A DNA stretch of 40,184 bases, taken from NCBI GenBank assembly GCA_014382375.1, contig JACNJU010000059.1, positions 1 to 40,184 of the forward strand, written 5' to 3'. Shown here piece after piece: positions 24,540 through 30,085 of the stretch. This DNA comes from Rhodospirillaceae bacterium (lineage in GTDB: Bacteria > Pseudomonadota > Alphaproteobacteria > Rhodospirillales > JABHCV01). Both the position numbers and the translations under genes were made by a program. Within the stretch, counting starts at the first letter, position 1. Each line of letters begins with the position of its first letter. A model generated the notes under the pieces. It ran no database searches, was not told the origin of the DNA, and worked only from the letters and a program-made list of their open reading frames with translations.

Positions 24540-25226
24540 TCAGGGGCCGGTCAGTGCGGCCCGCAATCCATCGGCCTGGGGGTTCTGTCCCTGGCCCTGA
24601 TAAAGAATGCCCTTGGGAGTCACACCCTGCCCGTAATAGGCCTCGTTCAGATCAACCCGACGTGCCAGTACCGCCCCTTCAAGGGCGGCCCCGCCGAACA
24701 GGCCGATTTTGGAATTGGCGAAAGCCAGAACATCGACGCCGATGTTGGTGGTCGTCGAGACTTCAGCACCCTGACCGACGGTGCCGATGGTGATCCCGGC
24801 GTCGGCGCCCAGTTTGCCCTGATGATCAAGCACGGCGGCGACCGCATTGTTGCTGCGCAGAACCAGCACGATTTCCGTATCCTGCAAGCCCATCTGAATG
24901 CCGAAGCTGGCGGCGCCCAGAATGTAGAAAGCCGGGTGGCTCCATGAACCATCATCGGTTTTAACCATCATCACGCCGTTACCGCCTTCGCCGCCAAGCA
25001 TGAACCCGCCCTTGATGACACTGGGCAGGACGATGATGCCGCGCGCCGTCGGCATGTATTCGGCGAACCTTTGCAGGTCGGGCATCCCCTTGAAGCGTTG
25101 CACGGTCTCGGTCGCCTGATTGACCAGATCAACAGCCGTCGAGCGTTCATCCCGGCGCATCTCTGCGCAACCGGCAAGGCTGACAACAAACGCTAAAAGG
25201 GCGGCTAAAAGAGTCGGTTTATTCAT
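24540..25226 (-). CDS. SYLF/YSC84-domain lipoprotein
   Basis: The 228-residue protein has a lipoprotein signal peptide with lipobox LAGC, so lipid is attached at C20 and the mature protein is probably on the outer membrane or periplasmic face of the inner membrane. The rest is a SYLF (YSC84) domain, known in other organisms for lipid binding: [51 protein letters not shown], and the later [21 protein letters not shown]. It lies directly upstream of cobQ on the same strand (7 bases), an odd partner for a cobalamin enzyme. It is the last ordinary gene before the inserted cassette. Confidence 0.9.
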   Translation of the reverse strand: MNKPTLLAALLAFVVSLAGCAEMRRDERSTAVDLVNQATETVQRFKGMPDLQRFAEYMPTARGIIVLPSVIKGGFMLGGEGGNGVMMVKTDDGSWSHPAFYILGAASFGIQMGLQDTEIVLVLRSNNAVAAVLDHQGKLGADAGITIGTVGQGAEVSTTTNIGVDVLAFANSKIGLFGGAALEGAVLARRVDLNEAYYGQGVTPKGILYQGQGQNPQADGLRAALTGP

Positions 25227-25339
25227 AAGATATCCCTTGTTACATCCCGCAAGCTAACGGCGAATCGCCAAGCCCCGGCATTGTAGCGGAAATCAGAAAG
25301 AAAACAGAGCCGTCATCCCAATTCAACACCGCACCCGTC

Positions 25340-25359
25340 ATTCCCGCGAAAGCGGGAAT
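25340..25359. repeat. Palindrome ATTCCCGC-GAAA-GCGGGAAT
   Basis: An 8-base perfect stem closes a GAAA tetraloop, inside GTCATTCCCGC...GCGGGAATCCAG. Short palindromic repeats of this wording are dispersed in many proteobacterial genomes, and the core resembles the ATTCCC-N8-GGGAAT form of Neisserial dRS3. It could also act as a stable RNA hairpin. Only this copy is in the window. Confidence 0.75.
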
Positions 25360-25493
25360 CCAGTTTTTCCCGTGACTTAAGGAAAAACCACCACCAGAAA
25401 CCTAAACAATTATTGAGAAACGAACCCATTCCACGATGCGGAAAAAACTGATAAAGCACAGATTCCTAGCCCGGACCCCACGTTTACTTACGC

Positions 25494-25688
25494 TTATTCA
25501 GCATGACAAAGAGTGACAGGAATATATTCCAAAATAGGTAAAATGTCAAGAATTTTCAGAGCCAGATATGAAGCTTCAATAGATTGTTCATTCGAGCCAT
25601 GGCTGAGAAGTTCGAGTTTGTGGAACAAGAAGCTATTAAAGTGGAAAGGATAAACATCTATAAGTATGCCCGTCTGACGCCAGTACAT
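25494..25688 (-). CDS. Doubtful 64-residue hypothetical frame
   Basis: An ATG at 25688 opens a 64-codon frame with no ribosome binding site and no recognised domain. The residues (for example IDVYPFHFNSFLFHKLELL and LALKILDILPILEYIPVTL) could be a helical fragment, and base use is AT-rich like the cassette. It is divergent from the methyltransferase, the usual place of a small controller protein, but no helix-turn-helix can be seen. It may be a remnant of a gene from the cassette's former location, or not coding at all. Confidence 0.2.
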   Translation of the reverse strand: MYWRQTGILIDVYPFHFNSFLFHKLELLSHGSNEQSIEASYLALKILDILPILEYIPVTLCHAE

Positions 25689-25721
25689 TATTATGGCTAC
25701 GGAAAATTCGTCGCGTTTTCT

Positions 25722-25739
25722 AACCTAAGCAGTTAGGTT
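25722..25739. repeat. Inverted repeat AACCTAA-GCAG-TTAGGTT
   Basis: A perfect 7-base inverted repeat with a 4-base loop lies 64 bases before the preferred methyltransferase start. It could be an operator for autoregulation of the methyltransferase, a hairpin in its leader, or one end of the inserted segment. Confidence 0.5.
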
Positions 25740-25758
25740 GTTTTATCGAGATACCTGT

Positions 25759-25781
25759 GAGTCGGCGTTCGCCAGTGACTC
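25759..25781 (+). promoter_or_regulatory. Possible leader hairpin before the methyltransferase
   Basis: GAGTC at 25759-25763 can pair with GACTC at 25777-25781, and GGC pairs with GCC around a GTTC loop inside, leaving a three-base bulge (AGT). With the adjacent inverted repeat it would fold the region just upstream of the methyltransferase start. A regulatory role is inference only. Confidence 0.3.
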
Positions 25782-25803
25782 CCTTGGAGCACTAAGCCCA
25801 ATT

Positions 25804-26784
25804 ATGAATGTTAAAACCGAAAACAAGCCCCCAAAAACCAAAGCTAACGAGGCAATGCACCCTCAGGTGATCGGCGAGGAGATTTTTGCTTCCGATGAAA
25901 TAAAGAAACGCGCCTATTACGCCGACGATACGACACTTATCTTCCACATGGAAGTCCGTGAAGCCCTTCATTTTCTCAAAGAGCAAAATTTATATGTAAA
26001 CTGCATTGTGACGTCACCACCATTTTACGGCCAGCGGGATTACGAGGAGGAGCGCCAAATTGGATTGGAAGAGCACCCTAAAAACTTTATAGAAATTCTT
26101 ACTATTATCTTCGGGCTATGCCGCTCTGTCTTAGCAGACAATGGCAGCCTCTGGGTCAATGTTGGAGACACGTATTGGAGTGGAAAAGGACAACACCGGA
26201 GCGGAGAAGCCAAACAAAACGCCCGTCGATTTGGATTGCGGCCACAAGATCGAAAAGGTGACGGCAAGTGGTGTGTGCCGAAGCAATTGCTTCTAATCCC
26301 TCACCGACTAGCGATTTCAATGCAAGATGACGGGTGGTTAGTGCGAAATGACAACGTGTGGAAAAAACCAAACCCAATCCCGGATCAAGTACGTGATCGT
26401 TGCTCTGTCTCGCACGAATACGTTTTTCATTTCGTGAAGGAGCGATGGTATTACTTTGACAAAAATCCGGTTGGTCGCCCAACTGAAAGTGGATCGATCC
26501 TGCCACCGCAGGACACATGGGAAGTTCCGACAGTAAAAGGTAAGCGTAATGGCCATTCAGCTCGCTTTTCTGAGGAATTGGTGCGAATACCAATCCTTAC
26601 AACTACGCCACCAAGGGGTATTGTACTTGATCCATTTGCGGGGAGTGGAACCAGCCTATTATTTGCCAGAAAACATGGATTTCGATGCATAGGAATTGAT
26701 GTAAAAGAAGAGTTTTGTGAGCTAATGAAAAATTCCCTTATGGAAATGGCCGATGAGGAAGAGCGCGAAAGTCAATCAGAGTAG
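25804..26784 (+). CDS. Beta-class DNA methyltransferase (N4-cytosine or N6-adenine)
   Basis: The protein transfers a methyl group from SAM to an exocyclic amino group in DNA. Catalytic motif IV, VTSPPFYGQRDY (S71-P72-P73-F74 from the ATG at 25804), comes first, and SAM-binding motif I, LDPFAGSGTS with D at about 276, comes last: the beta order. The SPP form is more common among N4-cytosine enzymes, but base specificity cannot be decided. Length is 326 residues, usual for an orphan or type II enzyme without an added domain. The open frame starts at a TTG at 25738; ATGs at 25804 and 25855 are better, with GGAG 14 bases before the former. Base use is AT-richer than the cob genes. It heads the plus-strand cassette; a self-protection role for the downstream nuclease is inferred. 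Confidence 0.88.
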   Translation: MNVKTENKPPKTKANEAMHPQVIGEEIFASDEIKKRAYYADDTTLIFHMEVREALHFLKEQNLYVNCIVTSPPFYGQRDYEEERQIGLEEHPKNFIEILTIIFGLCRSVLADNGSLWVNVGDTYWSGKGQHRSGEAKQNARRFGLRPQDRKGDGKWCVPKQLLLIPHRLAISMQDDGWLVRNDNVWKKPNPIPDQVRDRCSVSHEYVFHFVKERWYYFDKNPVGRPTESGSILPPQDTWEVPTVKGKRNGHSARFSEELVRIPILTTTPPRGIVLDPFAGSGTSLLFARKHGFRCIGIDVKEEFCELMKNSLMEMADEEERESQSE

Positions 26785-26839
26785 AATTGATACACCGATT
26801 TGCGCTTTGCTTATGACGTTCAAAGGTAGCTACTGAATT

Positions 26840-27397
26840 ATGTATTTAAATGCTGAAACAGTTACGAACGCTATTCGTATCCTAAGCGAGAGGGTACACC
26901 CATTTGTGGGCATTACTTTTTTGGCTTGCAAGGCATACAACTTGAGCATTGGTCAAGAAGTGAGTGTCAGCATTGATGGATTAACACGAGAACACCTAAA
27001 TAAATATCATCGACTAGACCGGAAAAGTGATTATTTCTTTCAACCATTTAGGAGTGGAAGCAAGTCTCATAGGTGGGTGTCCCCAAAATACGCCTCTTCT
27101 GGTCTTCAAAAAGCAAACACACAAACTTTCAAATCGGTTTTTCTTCATGAAAGTCGATCCCATGAATGGGGCTTTGCAAGTGATTACATAAATCAGATAA
27201 AGGAAGTGCTTTGTGGGGACGCTTTGCCAGAAAAGGCGCCTAGTTGGCCCTTAGCTGTATGGCTCTATAAGAATGTTGAACTTAGCTCAACACCTGAGCC
27301 GCGCCTCTTAGTGGAGGCGTTTTATGAGAAATTTAGAATTTCTGACGACGAACGTGAGCATCTGTTTGAAGACGACTTCTCAAACCTGCCTCCCTAA
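26840..27397 (+). CDS. Unrecognised 185-residue protein of the defence-like cassette
   Basis: I do not recognise a family. The protein begins at an ATG at 26840 with AAAGGTAG about 11 bases upstream, 55 bases after the methyltransferase. It is soluble-looking and rich in aromatics and basic residues in the middle (KYHRLDRKSDYFFQPFR, SHRWVSPKYASSGLQ), with a hydrophobic AVWLYKNVEL segment near 140 and an acidic C-terminus (DDEREHLFEDDF). There is no signal peptide, membrane helix or obvious nuclease motif. Its TAA at 27395 is in the same frame as the ATPase that follows, and the 14 codons between its stop and the ATPase GTG are open. It may be a DNA-recognition or regulatory part of the system, or a split-off N-terminal domain of the ATPase. 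Confidence 0.75.
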   Translation: MYLNAETVTNAIRILSERVHPFVGITFLACKAYNLSIGQEVSVSIDGLTREHLNKYHRLDRKSDYFFQPFRSGSKSHRWVSPKYASSGLQKANTQTFKSVFLHESRSHEWGFASDYINQIKEVLCGDALPEKAPSWPLAVWLYKNVELSSTPEPRLLVEAFYEKFRISDDEREHLFEDDFSNLPP

Positions 27398-27439
27398 AAT
27401 AGTAAATTCTTTTCGAATGAGCCACTAGCTATTCCCAAT

Positions 27440-28720
27440 GTGCTGGACTCGTTTGATCCGCCGCCAGATGGGAAAAGCGAACTAGGAAGAACTCTGACTT
27501 GGCTAAAAATTGAAAACTCAGTGCTCGCACCTAACTTAGAGCTGGAATTCGGTGAACGCTTGAGTTTGATTACCGGCGACAACGGTCTTGGTAAGTCGTT
27601 CCTCCTTGAATTTGCATGGTGGGCGGCAACGGGGACTTGGGCTCACCGACCTGCTCTTCCCAATCTGACTGATCGAGGCGGTGCTCCACGTGTGGAGTAT
27701 TCATTGAGGGGAAATTCAGGGCGATTGACGAAAGGCGCATTTAGTTTTGATTTCCAGCGAAATATATGGTCGCTGAATAGCTCGTCCCCAAACGTCGAAG
27801 CTCTGAGTATTTTTGCTCGCGCTGATAGTTCTTTTGCGGTTTATGATCCAGTTCGTTCTCAACTTCAAGGCCCGTCCGATGATCAAATTGGTCTGCTCAC
27901 AAGCGATGACGTCTGGAATGGCAAAGGGCTACTGATTGAGGGACTCATACGTGATTGGGTCCGATGGCAAAAGGCTGAAAACAAGCTCAGCTTTGATCGG
28001 TTTTGCTCAGTCTTGCGCAGGCTAAGCCCAGAAGACTTGGGGGAACTAACGCCGGGCGCAACAATAAGGATACCGGGCGATTCTCGTGACATCCCCACGA
28101 TTAAGCACAAGTATGGTACGGTTCCAATAATCCATGCATCCTCGGGTGTCCAAAGGGTTCTTCTGCTAGCGTACCTAATAATTTGGGCATGGCAAGAGCA
28201 TGAACTAGCCGCTACCCAACTATCTCGCGAACCACTTCGGAGACTTGTTGTCTTTATTGATGAGCCAGAAGCTCATTTGCATCCGAAATGGCAACGCATC
28301 GTTTTGCCTGCACTTATGAGCATAGGAGACCTGTTAAGCGGGGAACTAACGATACAAACAATCGCTGCTACCCATTCCCCAATGATTCTTGCATCTATGG
28401 AACCATCTTTTGATCCTGAGCAAGATACCCTCCACCATCTATTCGCCGATTTAGGTGCCGTAAAGCTAGAAAACATACCGTTCGTTAAATATGGAGATGC
28501 GTCTGGCTGGCTAATGTCTCCTCTTTTTGGTTTGCAGCATGCTCGTTCGCGTGAGGCCGAACGTACAATTGAACGGGCAAAAGCAGTACAGTTGGAAGAG
28601 CAACCAAGCGCGGCGCGTGTTCAAGAGTTGACGGATGAATTGAGACGTTTGCTCTCAAATGATGACAAATTCTGGCCACGGTGGCTTTACTTTGCCGAAA
28701 AACACGGAGTGGAGCTTTGA
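27440..28720 (+). CDS. ABC/SMC-type ATPase, PtuA-like (Septu-type defence)
   Basis: This 426-residue protein is an ATPase of the OLD/RecF/PtuA type. It has Walker A GDNGLGKS (46-53), an ABC signature HASSGVQRVLLLAY with S235-G236-Q238, Walker B VVFIDEPEAHLHP (D274, E275), and the H-loop ATHSPM (H312). A helical insert lies between Walker A and the signature. The C-terminal about 60 residues are charged and helical. In Septu anti-phage systems a PtuA ATPase of this architecture pairs with an HNH nuclease, PtuB, and here an HNH-like gene follows directly. The start is a GTG without a ribosome binding site; no better start exists before Walker A. Function in phage defence is inferred from family and context. 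Confidence 0.85.
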   Translation: MLDSFDPPPDGKSELGRTLTWLKIENSVLAPNLELEFGERLSLITGDNGLGKSFLLEFAWWAATGTWAHRPALPNLTDRGGAPRVEYSLRGNSGRLTKGAFSFDFQRNIWSLNSSSPNVEALSIFARADSSFAVYDPVRSQLQGPSDDQIGLLTSDDVWNGKGLLIEGLIRDWVRWQKAENKLSFDRFCSVLRRLSPEDLGELTPGATIRIPGDSRDIPTIKHKYGTVPIIHASSGVQRVLLLAYLIIWAWQEHELAATQLSREPLRRLVVFIDEPEAHLHPKWQRIVLPALMSIGDLLSGELTIQTIAATHSPMILASMEPSFDPEQDTLHHLFADLGAVKLENIPFVKYGDASGWLMSPLFGLQHARSREAERTIERAKAVQLEEQPSAARVQELTDELRRLLSNDDKFWPRWLYFAEKHGVEL

Positions 28721-29325
28721 TCCGAGTTTCTCTCAAGCCAGAGTACCCCGATTTTAACATGAGGGTGAGGCAACCTGGGAGAACCTTCTTGGGTGCCACC
28801 CCAAATCCTAATTCTAAGCAGTTTAAGCGAAAAAATTATTGGACCAGGGCGCTTAGCGAACTTCACGCCGCATATGCTGGAGTTTGCGCTTACACAGCCA
28901 TGTATCTTCCGGATCGAGGATCAGTTGACCACTTTAGGCCGAAAACGGCCTTCCCAGAACTTGCTTATGAGTGGAGCAACTTTCGTCTTGCCGGTGGGCG
29001 CATTAACAGCACGAAGGGCAACTCTTTAGACATCCTGGATCCATTTGAGATAGAAGACGATTGGTTTTATCTCGATATTCCGAGTTGTCTAATTCGAGCA
29101 AATTCCAATTTGGATAAAGCACTTAAGGGACGCATTAACCTTACGATAAACTCACTTGGTTTGAATTCCGACGATATCTATGTTCAGGAAAGGTGCAACA
29201 TACTTATTGCATTTGCGCAAGGACAAATTGGGCACGATTTTCTTAAAGAACGGTACCCCTTCTTAGCTCGTGAAATTTTGCGCCAGGAACTTCTTGATCA
29301 ATTAGCGACAATATTCAAATTGTAA
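28717..29325 (+). CDS. HNH-like nuclease, PtuB-like, with altered zinc cysteines
   Basis: The 202-residue protein follows the ATPase in PtuB position. A TTG at 28717 overlaps the ATPase stop as TTGA, with GGAG at 28711-28714 just upstream, so translation is probably coupled; the GTG at 28681 would start deep inside the ATPase gene. The HNH core is seen as VDHFRPK (D71, H72), EWSNFRLA (N88) and RINSTKGN (N97). Homologues of this kind usually carry two CxxC pairs around the core; here the first reads CAYT (only C57 kept) and the second GGRI, so three of four zinc ligands are missing. Catalytic residues appear intact. It may be zinc-free, or a decaying or regulatory variant. Confidence 0.75.
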   Translation: MIRVSLKPEYPDFNMRVRQPGRTFLGATPNPNSKQFKRKNYWTRALSELHAAYAGVCAYTAMYLPDRGSVDHFRPKTAFPELAYEWSNFRLAGGRINSTKGNSLDILDPFEIEDDWFYLDIPSCLIRANSNLDKALKGRINLTINSLGLNSDDIYVQERCNILIAFAQGQIGHDFLKERYPFLAREILRQELLDQLATIFKL

Positions 29326-29373
29326 CAAAATAATCGCATAAAACCGGCTGGTCGATCCCGTAAAACTAGATTG

Positions 29374-29387
29374 GATCAATCTTGATC
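29374..29387. repeat. Inverted repeat GATCAA-TC-TTGATC at the right junction
   Basis: A 6-base inverted repeat with a 2-base spacer lies in the 132-base gap between the HNH gene and the end of cobO. A second short hairpin, AAATCC-GTCT-GGATTT, is at 29408-29423. The gap otherwise holds nothing I can name. On the minus strand the second hairpin is followed by a few T residues and might weakly terminate the cobO transcript. Confidence 0.4.
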
Positions 29388-29457
29388 AGGTCAAATGCCT
29401 GTAAGGAAAATCCGTCTGGATTTAGGGCACTTTCCCAATGACACCAATGAAGCATTA

Positions 29458-30063
29458 CTAAAACTCAACCCCCTGCTGGGCTTTGATGCCGGAGCGGAAG
29501 GGGTGTTTGACCAGTGTCATGTCGGTGACAAGGTCGGCGACTTCGATCAGGTCATCGTGGGCGTTGCGGCCGGTGGCGATGACGTGCAGCATGGGCGGAC
29601 GTTCGCCCAGGCCTTCGATGACGTCGGCGATGTCCAGATATTCGTAGCGCAGGGCGATGTTGATTTCATCGAGAATGACCATTGAATAACTTTCGTCGGC
29701 GATCATGTCCTTGGCCGCCGCCCAGGCTGCCGCCGCCGCCGCAACGTCGCGCTCCCTGTCCTGGGTTTCCCAGGTGAAGCCCTCGCCCATGGCCTTGATC
29801 GTGACCTGATCCGGGAATCTCTCGAAAACATCACGCTCACCGGTCTCCCAGGCGCCCTTGACGAACTGCACGATGCCAACCTTTTTGCCGTGACCGATCA
29901 TCCGCATGGCCATCCCCCAGGCCGCCGTCGATTTGCCCTTGCCCTTGCCCGTATGGACAATCAGCAAGCCTTTCTCTTCGGTCTTGGTCGCCAGAATCTT
30001 GTCACGGGCGGCTTTTTTCTTGGCCATCTTTTCGCTGTGGCGGGCGTTGTCGGTATTGACCAT
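29458..30063 (-). CDS. cobO: Cob(I)yrinic acid a,c-diamide adenosyltransferase
   Basis: CobO/BtuR transfers the adenosyl group of ATP to the reduced corrinoid cobalt. The 201-residue protein has an N-terminal basic helix, then the P-loop VHTGKGKGKSTAAWG (residues 36-50), VQFVKGAWETGE, FTWETQD and the DEINIALRYEYL segment around 130, and ends KHPFRSGIKAQQGVEF, the usual C-terminus of the family. AGGA lies 8 bases before the ATG at 30063. It is the last gene of the late cobalamin run after cobN; beyond its end lies the cassette. Whether it was once followed by the SYLF-cobQ genes is inferred. Confidence 0.95.
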   Translation of the reverse strand: MVNTDNARHSEKMAKKKAARDKILATKTEEKGLLIVHTGKGKGKSTAAWGMAMRMIGHGKKVGIVQFVKGAWETGERDVFERFPDQVTIKAMGEGFTWETQDRERDVAAAAAAWAAAKDMIADESYSMVILDEINIALRYEYLDIADVIEGLGERPPMLHVIATGRNAHDDLIEVADLVTDMTLVKHPFRSGIKAQQGVEF

Positions 30064-30085
30064 GGGATGTTCCTGTTTCTTGTGT

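Larger units (their letters stand above)
25227..25803. other. Long intergenic stretch, left junction of the inserted cassette
   Basis: These 577 bases lie between the SYLF gene start and the methyltransferase start. The first third resembles host DNA and should hold the SYLF/cobQ promoter. A GAAA-loop palindrome sits at 25340-25359, and from about 25390 the sequence becomes AT-richer. One doubtful minus-strand frame (25494-25688) and two potential hairpins just before the methyltransferase are listed separately. I see no tRNA, integrase or insertion sequence here and no direct repeat shared with the right side. Confidence 0.6.
25390..29440 (+). mobile_element. Acquired four-gene defence-like island within the cob cluster
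   Basis: This stretch is AT-richer than its surroundings: a hand count gives 21 G or C in 27001-27060 against 34 in 24001-24060. Its four genes lie on plus, while both flanking genes (SYLF/cobQ and cobO/cobN) lie on minus and belong to cobalamin runs. No integrase, transposase or attachment repeat is visible, so the mode of entry is unknown and both boundaries are approximate. Content is a methyltransferase, an unknown protein, a PtuA-like ATPase and a PtuB-like HNH protein. Confidence 0.65.

Noticed and set aside
29382-29394. FNR/FixK-like box TTGATCAGGTCAA
   Set aside because: Spacing is one base short of TTGAT-N4-ATCAA, the second half mismatches, and no gene starts downstream.
25227-29457. 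Retron, CRISPR array or transposon as explanation of the AT-rich island
   Set aside because: No reverse transcriptase, no spaced direct repeats, and no transposase or terminal inverted repeats were found.
29395-29685. 96-codon plus-strand frame opposite the end of cobO
   Set aside because: It mostly mirrors cobO and has no ribosome binding site or domain.
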